Source: Alphaproteobacteria bacterium
GTDB lineage: Bacteria; Pseudomonadota; Alphaproteobacteria; Rhizobiales; Rhizobiaceae
DNA length: 64,000 nt
Direction: 5' to 3'
NCBI GenBank assembly: GCA_018823835.1
Contig: JAHJHT010000011.1
Location: 108,568 to 172,567, forward strand
The translations under genes were made by a program, and so were the position numbers. The notes under the pieces were generated by a model that saw only the letters and a list, made by a program, of their open reading frames with translations, was not told the DNA's origin and did no database searches. The first letter of the stretch is position 1. Each line of letters starts with the position of its first letter. Positions 48,734 to 58,266 of this stretch are shown one piece after another.

Positions 48734-48807
48734 TGGGGAATAGGTTAACGGTAGACCCACGGACTCTGACTCCGTTAGTCCTGGTTCGAATCCAGGTTCC
48801 CCAGCCA
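48734..48807 (+). tRNA. tRNA-Gln (anticodon CTG)
   Basis: The cloverleaf folds fully. The acceptor TGGGGAA pairs with TTCCCCA, followed by discriminator G and encoded CCA (48805-48807). The D arm holds GGTTAACGGTAGACC. The anticodon stem ACGGA/TCCGT closes loop CTCTGAC with anticodon CTG. The T arm is CCTGG-TTCGAAT-CCAGG. The U at position 1 is characteristic of tRNA-Gln. It decodes CAG. Confidence 0.95.
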
Positions 48808-49231
48808 CTTCGCTTCCAGAAACCCTTGAAATCCGCGGAAGTCCGGTCGTCTCGGAACGCCTGCGTTCCATGTCGAATCGGCCTTTCCCAAGTGGTGCCC
48901 AAAACTGATGCCCGGAGCTGGTGTCCAGCCGCCCTGGGCCGACGGAAGCTGAACTGAAACTGCTTTCACCGAGCACCGGCGGTGTTGTTTGAGTCGCCTT
49001 TCAATGCAGGGATGTGACGTGAGGAGCAGCCAGACAAACTTTGCCTAAGCAAAGCCCCTCCTACCCGCAGCCCAGGATTCCTGCTTCGACAAGAATGCCC
49101 TGTCATCAAAGCGATGGTGACCCGGGTTTCCCCTAGCCAAGGCTTGCCATGGCGGCTTGCTGCGTTCTGCTGTGATTTTCGGGGTTACCCGGCGCCTGGC
49201 AGCGCCGGTAAATCCGGTTGGCCAGTTCCGG
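48808..49231. other. Gene-free stretch between tRNA-Gln and moeA
   Basis: 424 bases with no credible coding frame. The reading frames that overlap the tRNA on the minus strand are the familiar false product of tRNA complements. No integrase, att repeat or insertion sequence was seen. A short hairpin CTTTG-CCTAAG-CAAAG lies near 49039-49054. This is where the content changes from core genes to nitrate respiration and copper genes. Confidence 0.5.
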
Positions 49232-50521
49232 TCACTCGCAAACGGGTTCGAGGCGTAGCGTCATGCCCGGCTCGATGTCTGCGAGGTCAGGAGGCAAGAC
49301 TGCCGTCGCGCGCGCCATCGCCAGCGGACTGAGACTGGCGGAGGAGCCGCGTCCGAGCATCTCTACAATCGGGAGGCCATCGGCGTTGCGCCGGCTCCAT
49401 GTCACCGGGACATACTCGGTGCGTCCCTGCTTGCGGCGGTAGGTGAATCCGGAAACGGCGGGCATCCACGACGCCGAGAGATTCTGGAACCCCGCAGTCC
49501 TCTTGATCGCCGGCAAGGCCATCCGCGCGAAGGTCGCCGCCGTGGCGTAGGGGTTACCGGGCAGACCGAAGAACAGCGCGCTGCCGATCCTGCCGACCGT
49601 CACCGGCTTGCCGGGCCGCATCGCAACCTTGAGCACTTCGAGTTCGGCATTCTCGCGCTTCAGCACATCCATCATGTGATCTTCCTCGCCGGCCGACACG
49701 CCGCCGGTGGTGATCACCACATCGCAGCTGCGGGCCGCTTCGCTGACCATCGTACGGATCGCTTCCGGATCGTCGGCGACGATGCCGAAATCGACGGTTT
49801 CGATCCACGGACGGTCGAGTGCCGCGCGCAGGAAGAAGCGGTTGGAATTGTAGATCTGGCCTGGACCGAGCGGCTCGCCCGGTTCGACGAGTTCGCTGCC
49901 TGTCGAGATCAGGCCGATGCGGATCTTGCGCCGCACTTCCACTGTGGCCGTGCCGATGGCTGCAAGAAGCGCGATCCTGGCTGGTGTCAGAGGCTCGCCA
50001 GCCGCGACCACCGCCGCGCCCTTGGAGACATCCTCGCCGGCACGCCTTATGTTCTGCCCGGCTGGCGGCTTCAGCGAAAAGGTGGCCATGTCGCCCGAAC
50101 GCTCGCAATGCTCCTGCATGACCACAGCGTCAAAACCCTGCGGCACCGGAGCGCCAGTGAAGATCCGGACCGTGCATCCTGCTGGATAGGACGAAGTGGC
50201 GGGTTGGCCGGCAGGAATCCTGGCCACGACAGGCAGGCCCCAGGGACCGGGTTCGGAAAAGTCCCGAAGCCGCACCGCGTAGCCGTCCATCGCCGAATTG
50301 TCGAAGGGCGGCAGGTCGATGGTCGAGACGATCGGCGATGCGCAGGCTCGTCCAGCGGCGTCGATCAGCGGGAGCGTCTCGGCGCAGGTTATAGGCACGG
50401 CAGCCTTGATTGCCTTGGTGCCGGCGATGTCGACGGGAAGGACCTCCCCTGCCTTGCCGGCAAGACATGGCCGCTCCGGCGACGGACTGTGGACGGTTTT
50501 GGGCAGCATGACGCTTCTCAT
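49232..50521 (-). CDS. moeA: Molybdopterin molybdotransferase MoeA
   Basis: Inserts molybdenum into adenylylated molybdopterin, giving active Moco for NarG. 429 residues; the alternative ATG at 50509 (MLPKTVHS) cannot be excluded. Signatures: PPFDNSAMDGYAVR (about 72-85), GPGQIYNSNRFFLRAAL, VVITTGGVSAGEEDHMMDVL (about 270-289) and FFGLPGNPYATAATF (about 318-332). It closes the nar gene run, 66 bases after ppiC on the same strand. A second moeA elsewhere would be expected; this copy would serve the nitrate reductase. Confidence 0.93.
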   Translation of the reverse strand: MRSVMLPKTVHSPSPERPCLAGKAGEVLPVDIAGTKAIKAAVPITCAETLPLIDAAGRACASPIVSTIDLPPFDNSAMDGYAVRLRDFSEPGPWGLPVVARIPAGQPATSSYPAGCTVRIFTGAPVPQGFDAVVMQEHCERSGDMATFSLKPPAGQNIRRAGEDVSKGAAVVAAGEPLTPARIALLAAIGTATVEVRRKIRIGLISTGSELVEPGEPLGPGQIYNSNRFFLRAALDRPWIETVDFGIVADDPEAIRTMVSEAARSCDVVITTGGVSAGEEDHMMDVLKRENAELEVLKVAMRPGKPVTVGRIGSALFFGLPGNPYATAATFARMALPAIKRTAGFQNLSASWMPAVSGFTYRRKQGRTEYVPVTWSRRNADGLPIVEMLGRGSSASLSPLAMARATAVLPPDLADIEPGMTLRLEPVCE

Positions 50522-50587
50522 CCTTGTCGCGGTGCACTCCGCCGGCGAAGCGGCGGGATCATTCTTCAGCTTGCCATCCGAAGCGCT

Positions 50588-51505
50588 CTACTGAACGAGA
50601 GGCCCGTTTGCTTGACCCAGCGAGATACCCTCAAGCTTGGCCTGGCCTGCCAGCACTCCAATGTATTGCGACACCGCTTTCGACCACGACGAGGCTTCAA
50701 GCCATGCCGCAATCCGCGCGCCGACGAACTCGAACGGGAGACGCTCGCCCGGGATCTTTCGATCGAGCGCGATGATATGGAACCCGAACCGGCTTTCGAC
50801 CGGCGTCGCCGAGATTTTTCCCGCTTCCATGCTCAACATCGCCGTCTCGAACTCGGCCACCGTGCTGCCTCGCGACAGTTGCCCGAGATTGCCGCCATGT
50901 TCGCGCGACGGGCAGTCCGAGTACTCCATGGCGGCAGACGCGAACGCTTCGGGGGCTTCCGACAATCTGGCGCAAAGGCTCGTTGCCAGTTCGCGCGCCG
51001 CCGCACGCGCTGCCGCATCCGACTCAGGCGCCGCAAACAGGATGTGGCGAGCCTCGAAGAGCGGTTCGCTGCGGAACTTGTCGGGATGCCGGTCATAATA
51101 GCGCCGGCTTTCCTCCTCGCTGGCAGATGGCGCGGCGACCTGGTCCTCGACAAGCGCCCTGATTGCAGCGTCCCGCTCCGTCTCGATCTTTCCATCCTGC
51201 CCTGCCCCCGGCTTTCCGGCGATGCCGAGGCGGCTGGCTTCCTGCCAGAGCAGTTCCTGGATCACCAGCGCCTCTGCCGCTGCGCGGAGAGCGGCGCCGG
51301 GATTCTTGGCCGGATGGTTTTGCGCTTCCGCGAGGATGTCCCTTTCGGCAACCGGTGTGCCATTCACCGATATCCTGGGGATGACGGGGCCGGCCTTTGG
51401 CGGCACGCGCGTATCCGGCTCCTGGTAGGACGAGTAGCTCTCGCCCCTGGCTGGCGGGATGCCATCTGGAACTGCGAGTGAAGGGTTTTTGTAGATTGTC
51501 GCCAT
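50588..51505 (-). CDS. Cytoplasmic PpiC-type peptidyl-prolyl isomerase of the nar operon
   Basis: 305 residues with no signal peptide, so it acts in the cytosol, unlike SurA or PrsA. The N-terminal part (about 1-135) is helical: RISVNGTPVAERDILAEAQNHPAKNPGAAL. The parvulin domain (about 150-250) shows FEARHILFAAPESD, SDCPSREHGGNLGQLSRGSTVAEFETAML and SRFGFHIIALDRKIPGE, typical of NifM-like PPIases. GGAG precedes the ATG by 8 bases. It starts five bases after narI ends; PpiC genes also follow narGHJI in Pseudomonas, so it probably helps fold the reductase. Confidence 0.9.
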   Translation of the reverse strand: MATIYKNPSLAVPDGIPPARGESYSSYQEPDTRVPPKAGPVIPRISVNGTPVAERDILAEAQNHPAKNPGAALRAAAEALVIQELLWQEASRLGIAGKPGAGQDGKIETERDAAIRALVEDQVAAPSASEEESRRYYDRHPDKFRSEPLFEARHILFAAPESDAAARAAARELATSLCARLSEAPEAFASAAMEYSDCPSREHGGNLGQLSRGSTVAEFETAMLSMEAGKISATPVESRFGFHIIALDRKIPGERLPFEFVGARIAAWLEASSWSKAVSQYIGVLAGQAKLEGISLGQANGPLVQ

Positions 51506-51510
51506 GGCTT

Positions 51511-52230
51511 CTACTCCGCCGGAAGCCGGGTCTGTGCTGCCCGGTGATTGCGCTCACGCACGACCTGATACCCCGGCCGCCATATGTAGCGCAGCGGCAC
51601 GCTCAGCATGTGGACCAGCCGTGTGAACGGGAACAGCAGCAGGATCGTCAGGCCGAGGAAGAGGTGCAGCTTGAAGATGATCGACGCATCGGCGACGTAG
51701 GCTGAGGCAGCGGTGTTGAATGTGAATATGCCCTGTGCCCAGGTCATGAATTTCACCATCTCATGACCGTCCAGATGCTGCAGCGACACGGGGATCGTCA
51801 TCAGGCCGAGCGCAAGCTGGATCCAGAGCAGGATGATGATCGCCGTGTCGGACGTGCTGGACGTCGCCCTGACACGGGCATCGAACAGGCGACGATGCAC
51901 CAGCAACGACCCACCGACGATCGCCATGACCCCGGCGATGCCACCGGCGACGATGGCCAGGATCTGCTTGGCGCCGTGGCTGACGCCAAGCGCGTCGAAC
52001 AGGGCTATCGGCGTCAGCAGGCCGATCAGATGCCCGAAGAAGATCACGATCACCCCGACATGAAACAGCACCGATCCCCAGACCAGCTGCTTGCGTCGCA
52101 GCAGCTGCGAGGATCCGGACCGCCAGCCGTATGGTTCCCGGTCGTAGCGGATGATGGTGCCGAGTATCAGTACCGACAGCGCGATATAGGGATAGATCCC
52201 GAAAAGAAGGATGTTCAGGAAATCAGACAT
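51511..52230 (-). CDS. narI: Respiratory nitrate reductase gamma subunit (cytochrome b)
   Basis: Membrane anchor that takes electrons from quinol through two haem b groups and passes them to NarH. 239 residues with five transmembrane segments. The haem ligands are visible as His57 and His67 (LFHVGVIVIFFGHLIG) and His189 and His207 (FKLHLFLGLT ... RLVHMLS). The C-terminus WRPGYQVVRER is typical. Follows narJ by 12 bases; ppiC follows it. Confidence 0.95.
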   Translation of the reverse strand: MSDFLNILLFGIYPYIALSVLILGTIIRYDREPYGWRSGSSQLLRRKQLVWGSVLFHVGVIVIFFGHLIGLLTPIALFDALGVSHGAKQILAIVAGGIAGVMAIVGGSLLVHRRLFDARVRATSSTSDTAIIILLWIQLALGLMTIPVSLQHLDGHEMVKFMTWAQGIFTFNTAASAYVADASIIFKLHLFLGLTILLLFPFTRLVHMLSVPLRYIWRPGYQVVRERNHRAAQTRLPAE

Positions 52231-52242
52231 GGTCTCGTCCTC

Positions 52243-52953
52243 CTAGACGGTCTTGCCTCGTGGGATATCGGCAGGCCTGCGGTTTGATGCCCGGATCTGG
52301 CGCTGCAGGCGATCGGGGCCGCAGGCGTTTTCGCCCGCATTGCCGCCGAACGTGACCGCTTCCTCCTCCCAGATGCGATCCAGCGCCTCGAGGTCGGCCG
52401 GATCATCGGAGGGCGTTTCCAGCAGGTCATGCAGAAGCTTCGGGTCCGGCTTTGCCGACGCCATCGCCTCGAGCACCGCGAAAGCATTGCTGTAGACCGA
52501 CTTGCGCTTCTTCAGCCGCTCTCTAATTGCCGCCAGAATATGCACAGTCTGGCCGAGCAATTCGCTGATCTGCGGTGCCGGCTTCATCGACAAATATTCC
52601 AGGAACATCGGCAGGTAGTCCGGCAGTTCCCTGGTGTCGATCTCGAAACCGTCGGCATCATACATCGCCATCAGGTCGACCATGGCCTGGCCGCGGTCGC
52701 GGCTTTCCCCGTGCACGTGCTCGAAGAGATGCAGCGACAGGACGCGTGTGCGGTCGAACAGGAACACGTAGCGTTCCTGCGCATCGTAGAGGTCGTGTTC
52801 CGCGATGTCGTCGGCCAGCCGGACAAGCAGCGCGGTATGCGTGTCTCCGATACCCGCGGTCTGGAGCGCCGCCTTCATTTCCGGAATTGCCTGCCGAATT
52901 TCCTCGGAAGGATAGGACAAGAGCAGCGATATGACCTTGAGAGCAGCGTTCAT
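52243..52953 (-). CDS. narJ: Nitrate reductase assembly chaperone NarJ
   Basis: A 236-residue helical TorD-family chaperone that holds the NarGH apo-complex until molybdenum cofactor insertion, then releases it to NarI. It is not part of the mature enzyme. Marks: LLSYPSEEIRQAIPEM near the N-terminus, RYVFLFDRTRVLSLHLFEHVHGESRDRGQAMVDL (about 60-93), and LPDYLPMFLEYLS. I start at the ATG giving MNAALKVISLLLSYPS; it overlaps the narH stop (TGATG). The end IPRGKTV is short of conserved residues. Confidence 0.93.
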   Translation of the reverse strand: MNAALKVISLLLSYPSEEIRQAIPEMKAALQTAGIGDTHTALLVRLADDIAEHDLYDAQERYVFLFDRTRVLSLHLFEHVHGESRDRGQAMVDLMAMYDADGFEIDTRELPDYLPMFLEYLSMKPAPQISELLGQTVHILAAIRERLKKRKSVYSNAFAVLEAMASAKPDPKLLHDLLETPSDDPADLEALDRIWEEEAVTFGGNAGENACGPDRLQRQIRASNRRPADIPRGKTV

Positions 52954-54491
52954 CAGACCTTCTCCTTGAAGAGGTCGGTTGGCGTCTGGACCGTGCGGGT
53001 ACGCTTTGAGCCGAACAGATCGCTGTCCGACTCGCCGCCGGAGCAGCCGTTGCCGAACGAGAACCCGCACGAGCCGCGAACGTCATAGGCGTCCTCGGAG
53101 ATTTCGCGGTGCGAGGTCGGGATGACAAAGCGATCCTCGTAATTGGCGATCGCCATGATGTGGTACATGTCCTCGATCATCTGCGCGGTCATTCCCACCT
53201 TCTCGGCAATGGCATTGTCGATGACGCCATCGATCGTCTTGGCTCGCATGTAGGCGCGCATGGCCAGCATGCGTTCGAGCGCGGAAACGACCGGCTCTTC
53301 CTTGCCCGCGGTGAGGAGGTTGGCGAGATAGCGGACGGGGATTCGGAGCGAACGGACGTCCGGTATGCTGCCGTCCATCCCGATCTTGCCGGACTGGGCC
53401 GCGTTCTGCAGCGGCGACAATGGCGGAATGTACCAGACCATCGGGAGGGTCCGGTATTCAGGATGGAGCGGAAAGGCGATCTTCCAGTCCATCGCCATTT
53501 TGTAGACTGGCGACTTCCTAGCCGCTTCCAGCCAGGCATCCGGAACGCCGTCCTTGCGGGCCTGTTCGATCACCAGCGGATCGTTCGGATCGAGGAAGAC
53601 CTTCAGCTGCTCCTCATAGAGGTCCTTTTCGTCAGCGGTGGAAGCCGCTTCAGAGATGCGGTCGGCGTCGTAGAGTATGACGCCGAGATAGCGGATGCGG
53701 CCGACGCAGGTTTCCGAGCAGACTGTCGGCTGACCGGACTCGATGCGCGGATAGCAGAAGGTGCATTTCTCGGATTTGCCCGAAGACCAGTTGTAATAAA
53801 TCTTCTTGTAGGGGCAGCCCGAGACGCACATGCGCCAGCCCCGGCATTTTTCCTGGTCGATCAGGACGATGCCGTCATCCTCGCGCTTGTAGATTGCACC
53901 GGACGGGCATGCCGCCACGCAGGTCGGGTTGAGGCAGTGCTCGCACAGCCTCGGCAGGTACATCATGAAAGTGTTTTCGTACTCGCCGTAGATTTCCTTC
54001 TGGATGCCTTCGAAATTGTAGTCGACCGAACGCTTGGAGAACTCGCCGCCGAGGATTTCCTCCCAGTTCGGTCCCCACTCGATCTTCTCCATGCGCTCGC
54101 CGGTGATCTGCGAGCGCGGGCGTGCCGTCGGCGCCGTCTGGACTTCGGCCGCCGTCTGCAGATGCCCGTAGTCGAAGTCGAACGGCTCGTAATAATCATC
54201 GATTTCCGGCAGGTCGGGATTGGCGAAGATTTTCGCGAGGATGCGCCACTTGGCGCCCATCTTGGGCTCGATCTTGCCATTGGCCTTGCGAACCCAGCCG
54301 CCGTTCCACTTCTTCTGGTTTTCCCACTCCTTGGGATAACCGATGCCGGGCTTGGTCTCGACATTGTTGAACCAGGCGTATTCGACGCCTTCGCGGTTCG
54401 TCCAGACGTTCTTGCAGGTGACCGAGCAGGTGTGACAGCCGATGCACTTGTCGAGGTTCAGCACCATTCCGATCTGGGCGCGGATTTTCAT
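52953..54491 (-). CDS. narH: Respiratory nitrate reductase beta subunit (iron-sulfur)
   Basis: 512 residues, as in E. coli. It carries four FeS clusters between NarI and NarG. Cys groups visible: CIGCHTCSVTC (16-26), CEHCLNPTCVAACP, CRGWRMCVSGCP with Trp where the 3Fe-4S cluster lacks a ligand, and CTFCYPRIESGQPTVCSETC. It begins MKIRAQIGMVLNLDK. Its ATG overlaps the narG stop (ATGA at 54488-54491) and its stop overlaps the narJ start. Confidence 0.96.
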   Translation of the reverse strand: MKIRAQIGMVLNLDKCIGCHTCSVTCKNVWTNREGVEYAWFNNVETKPGIGYPKEWENQKKWNGGWVRKANGKIEPKMGAKWRILAKIFANPDLPEIDDYYEPFDFDYGHLQTAAEVQTAPTARPRSQITGERMEKIEWGPNWEEILGGEFSKRSVDYNFEGIQKEIYGEYENTFMMYLPRLCEHCLNPTCVAACPSGAIYKREDDGIVLIDQEKCRGWRMCVSGCPYKKIYYNWSSGKSEKCTFCYPRIESGQPTVCSETCVGRIRYLGVILYDADRISEAASTADEKDLYEEQLKVFLDPNDPLVIEQARKDGVPDAWLEAARKSPVYKMAMDWKIAFPLHPEYRTLPMVWYIPPLSPLQNAAQSGKIGMDGSIPDVRSLRIPVRYLANLLTAGKEEPVVSALERMLAMRAYMRAKTIDGVIDNAIAEKVGMTAQMIEDMYHIMAIANYEDRFVIPTSHREISEDAYDVRGSCGFSFGNGCSGGESDSDLFGSKRTRTVQTPTDLFKEKV

Positions 54492-57400
54492 TCTGCTGCC
54501 TCCTTGTGTGCGGGTTCGCGGTAGGGGCCTTCCATCCAGTCGACTGTCTCCATCTTGTGGATGACGACGAACTCGTCGCGGTTCGAACCGACCGTTCCGT
54601 AGTAGTTGAAGCCGTAGGAAAGCTGGGCGTAGCCGCCGATCATGTGGGTCGGCTTGATGATCGCCCGGGTGACGGAGTTGTGGATGCCGCCGCGCTGGCC
54701 GGTGATCTGCGATCCCGGCGTGTTCACGATCTTCTCCTGCGCGTGGTACATGAAGATCGTGCCTTCCTTCATGCGCTGGGAAACGACCACGCGGGCCACG
54801 ATGGCTCCGTTGGTGTTGAAGACCTCGACCCAGTCATTGTCGACGAGTTCGCCCTTGGCCGCGTCGGTTTCCGAAATCCAGACAACCGGGCCGCCGCGGT
54901 TCAGGGTCAGCATCATCAGATTGTCGGAATAGGTGGAGTGGATGCCCCACTTCTGATGCGGCGTGATGAAGTTCAGCACCACCTGCGGCTTGCCGTTCGA
55001 TTTCGCCTCGATGATCGGGTTGATCGACTTGGTGTCGATGGGTGGGCGATAGACGCAGAAACTTTCGCCGAAGGCACGCATCCACAGATGATCCTGATAG
55101 AGCTGCTGGCGGCCGGAAAGGGTCCGCCACGGGATCAGTTCGTGGACGTTGGTGTAGCCGGCATTGTAGCAGACCTTCTCGGACTCGATGCCCGACCATG
55201 TCGGCGACGAGATGATCTTGCGCGGCTGCGCGACCACGTCCCGGAAGCGGATCTTTTCGTCTTCCTTGGGCAGCGCCAGATGAGCATGTTCGCGGCCGGT
55301 GAACTTTGACAGAGCCTCCCAGGCCTTGACCGCCACTTCGCCATTGGTTTCTGGCGCGAGCGACAAAATGACTTCCGATGCATCGATATCGGTCTCGATC
55401 TTCGGACGGCCTTTCGAGGCGCCCTCCTCCGTCACGATGCCGTTCAGCCGGCCGATCAGTTCGACCTCATCGTCGGTGTTCCACGAAATGCCCTTGCCGC
55501 CATTGCCAAGCTTTTCCAGCAAGGGGCCAAGCGAGGTGAAGCGCTTGTAGAGATTGGGATAGTCGCGCTCGACGACCGCCACTGCCGGCATTGTCTTGCC
55601 GGGGATGAGATCCGTTTCGCCCTTCTTCCAGTCCTTCACATCGAATGGCTGGGCAAGTTCGCCGGGCGTGTCGTGCAGGATCGGCACCAGCACCACGTCC
55701 TTTTCAACGCCGAGGATTTCGGGGGCGACCTCCGAGAACTTCCTGGCAATGCCCTTGAAGATGTCCCAGTCGCTCCGCGCCTCCCAGGCCGGATCCGCAG
55801 CACTTGTCAGCGGATGGATGAAGGGGTGCATGTCGGAGGTGTTCAGGTCGTTCTTTTCGTACCAGGTCGCGGTCGGCAGGACGATGTCGGAGTAGACGCA
55901 GGTGGTGGACATGCGGAAGTCGAGCGTGACCAGAAGGTCGAGCTTTCCTTCCGGCGCCTCGTCGTGCCAGACGGCCTCCTTCGATTCCAGCCGGCCTTCC
56001 TCACCGAGGTCCTTGCCGAGCAGTCCGTGCGACGTCCCCAGGAGATGCTTGAGGAAATATTCGTGCCCCTTGCCCGATGATCCAAGCAGGTTCGAGCGCC
56101 ACACGAACAGGTTGCGCGGCCAGTTGGCCTCGTCGTCCGGATCGACGCACGACATCTCCAGCTTGCCGGATTTCAGCTGTGCGGCGACATAATCCTTCGG
56201 TTCCTTCCTGGCTTTCGCCGCTGCTTTCGCAATGTCGAGCGGATTGGACTTGAGTTGCGGTGCCGACGGCAACCACCCCATCCGCTCTGCACGGATATTG
56301 TAGTCGATCAGCGTCCCGTCCCATGGCCCTTCCGGCGCGGTTGGCGACAGGATTTCGTCGACCTTCAGCGTTTCGTAGCGCCACTGATCGGTATGCGCGT
56401 AAAAGAAGGATGTCGAGTTCATCTGCCGCGGCGGGCGGCTCCAGTCGAGGCCGAAGGCCAGCGGCAGCCAGCCGGTCTGCGGACGCAGCTTTTCCTGCCC
56501 GACATAGTGACTCCAGCCGCCGCCGGACTGGCCGACGCAGCCGCACATGACCAGGAGGTTGATGATCCCCCGGTAGTTCATGTCCATGTGGTACCAGTGG
56601 TTCAGACCGGCGCCGAGGATGACCATGGACCGGCCATTGGTCTTTTCGGCATTGAGCGCAAACTCGCGGGCAACCGTGATGATCTGGTCGCGCGGCACGC
56701 CCGTGATCTTTTCGGCCCAGGCCGGCGTGTAGGGCTGGTTGTCGTCATAGGACGTCGCGCAGCTGCCGTCCTTCAGGCCACGGTCGAGTCCGTAATTGGC
56801 GACGAACAGGTCAAACACGGTCGCGACGAGCGCGTCACCTTCGACAAGTTTCACTTTCCTGGCAGGAACAGAGCGCAGCAGGACGCTGTCGTGGTCGGTT
56901 CCCTGGAAGTGGTCGTGCTCGCGATTGCCGAAATAGGGGAAGCCGACGGATGCGATCTCGTCATGGTCCCCATCCATGATGAAGGTCATGTCGAGTTCGA
57001 CATCCTTGCCCTTGCCGTCCTTGTTCTCGAGATTCCACTTGCCCTGCTGACCCCAGCGAAATCCGATGGAGCCATTCGGCACGACGATCTTCTTGGTCTT
57101 GCGGTCGACGGCGACAGTCTTCCAGTCGCAATTGTTGGTCTCGCCCAGCCCGCCCTTGAAGTCGGACGCGCGCAGCAGCTTTTCCGGGATGTAATGGCCG
57201 TCCTTCTTCACCAGGCGGACCAGCATCGGCATGTCGGTGTAGCGGCGGCAATAATCCTCGAAATACTCCGCCTGCCGGTCGAGATGAAACTCGCGCAGCA
57301 CTACGTGCCCCAGCGCCATGGCCAACGCAGCATCGGTGCCCTGCTTCGGATGCAGCCACATGTCGGAGAACTTCGCGGCCTCCGAATAGTCCGGCGATAC

Positions 57401-58240
57401 GACCACCGACTTGGCGCCCTTGTAGCGGACTTCCGTGTAGAAATGGGCGTCCGGGGTCCGCGTTTGAGGAACGTTGGAACCCCAGAGCATCAGGAAGCCG
57501 GAATTGTACCAGTCAGCCGATTCCGGAACATCCGTCTGCTCGCCCCACGTCATCGGCGAGGCCGGCGGCAGGTCACAGTACCAGTCGTAGAACGACATGC
57601 AGACGCCGCCGAGCAGCGACAGGTAGCGCGATCCCGCGGCGTAGGAGACCATCGACATGGCCGGGATCGGCGAGAACCCGATGACCCGGTCCGGTCCCCA
57701 CTTGCGGGCCGTGTAGGCATTGGCCGCAGCGATGATCTCGTTGACCTCGTCCCATGTCGAGCGGACGAATCCGCCATGGCCACGCACCTTTATGTAGTCG
57801 CTGCGCTTTGCAGGATCCTCCTGGATTGCAGTCCAGGCGCCGATGGGCGTTTTCATCACCCTTTCCTTGCGCCACTGTCTGACCAGCCGCGCGCGCACCA
57901 GGGGATATTTCACCCGGTTGGCCGAATACATGTACCAGCTGTAGCTCGCCCCACGGGAACAGCCGCGGGGCTCGTGGTTGGGCAGGTCCGGCCGGGTGCG
58001 CGGATAGTCCGTCTGCTGGGTTTCCCAGGTGACGATGCCGCCCTTGACGTAGATCTTCCAGGAGCAGGAGCCCGTGCAGTTCACGCCATGGGTGGAGCGG
58101 ACGATCTTGTCGTGCTGCCAGCGCTTGCGATAGGCGTCTTCCCAGTCCCGGTTTTCATTGGTCGTGACCCCGTGGCCCTCGGAAAAGGTTCCGGTGTTCT
58201 TGCGAGCCAGGAAATTGAGACGGTCCAGAAGGTGTGACAT
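54488..58240 (-). CDS. narG: Respiratory nitrate reductase alpha subunit (molybdopterin)
   Basis: Catalytic subunit reducing nitrate to nitrite on the cytoplasmic side, 1250 residues. The FS0 cluster ligands His51, Cys55, Cys59 (HGVNCTGSCSW) and Cys94 (PRGCSRGAS) are intact. The Mo-coordinating Asp223 is in FYDWYCDLPPASPMTWGE. Length and motifs match membrane-bound NarG and not periplasmic NapA. The N-terminus MSHLLDRLNFLARKNTGTF lacks an exported Tat signal, as in NarG. It follows narK by 26 bases and is coupled to narH. Confidence 0.97.
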   Translation of the reverse strand: MSHLLDRLNFLARKNTGTFSEGHGVTTNENRDWEDAYRKRWQHDKIVRSTHGVNCTGSCSWKIYVKGGIVTWETQQTDYPRTRPDLPNHEPRGCSRGASYSWYMYSANRVKYPLVRARLVRQWRKERVMKTPIGAWTAIQEDPAKRSDYIKVRGHGGFVRSTWDEVNEIIAAANAYTARKWGPDRVIGFSPIPAMSMVSYAAGSRYLSLLGGVCMSFYDWYCDLPPASPMTWGEQTDVPESADWYNSGFLMLWGSNVPQTRTPDAHFYTEVRYKGAKSVVVSPDYSEAAKFSDMWLHPKQGTDAALAMALGHVVLREFHLDRQAEYFEDYCRRYTDMPMLVRLVKKDGHYIPEKLLRASDFKGGLGETNNCDWKTVAVDRKTKKIVVPNGSIGFRWGQQGKWNLENKDGKGKDVELDMTFIMDGDHDEIASVGFPYFGNREHDHFQGTDHDSVLLRSVPARKVKLVEGDALVATVFDLFVANYGLDRGLKDGSCATSYDDNQPYTPAWAEKITGVPRDQIITVAREFALNAEKTNGRSMVILGAGLNHWYHMDMNYRGIINLLVMCGCVGQSGGGWSHYVGQEKLRPQTGWLPLAFGLDWSRPPRQMNSTSFFYAHTDQWRYETLKVDEILSPTAPEGPWDGTLIDYNIRAERMGWLPSAPQLKSNPLDIAKAAAKARKEPKDYVAAQLKSGKLEMSCVDPDDEANWPRNLFVWRSNLLGSSGKGHEYFLKHLLGTSHGLLGKDLGEEGRLESKEAVWHDEAPEGKLDLLVTLDFRMSTTCVYSDIVLPTATWYEKNDLNTSDMHPFIHPLTSAADPAWEARSDWDIFKGIARKFSEVAPEILGVEKDVVLVPILHDTPGELAQPFDVKDWKKGETDLIPGKTMPAVAVVERDYPNLYKRFTSLGPLLEKLGNGGKGISWNTDDEVELIGRLNGIVTEEGASKGRPKIETDIDASEVILSLAPETNGEVAVKAWEALSKFTGREHAHLALPKEDEKIRFRDVVAQPRKIISSPTWSGIESEKVCYNAGYTNVHELIPWRTLSGRQQLYQDHLWMRAFGESFCVYRPPIDTKSINPIIEAKSNGKPQVVLNFITPHQKWGIHSTYSDNLMMLTLNRGGPVVWISETDAAKGELVDNDWVEVFNTNGAIVARVVVSQRMKEGTIFMYHAQEKIVNTPGSQITGQRGGIHNSVTRAIIKPTHMIGGYAQLSYGFNYYGTVGSNRDEFVVIHKMETVDWMEGPYREPAHKEAAE

Positions 58241-58266
58241 CTAAAGTGTCCTTTCGTTTCATCCGC

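Noticed and set aside
48387..48976. Minus-strand frames over tRNA-Gln giving GNLDSNQD- and GFEPGLTES-like products
   Set aside because: These are the known artefact of translating the complement of tRNA genes.
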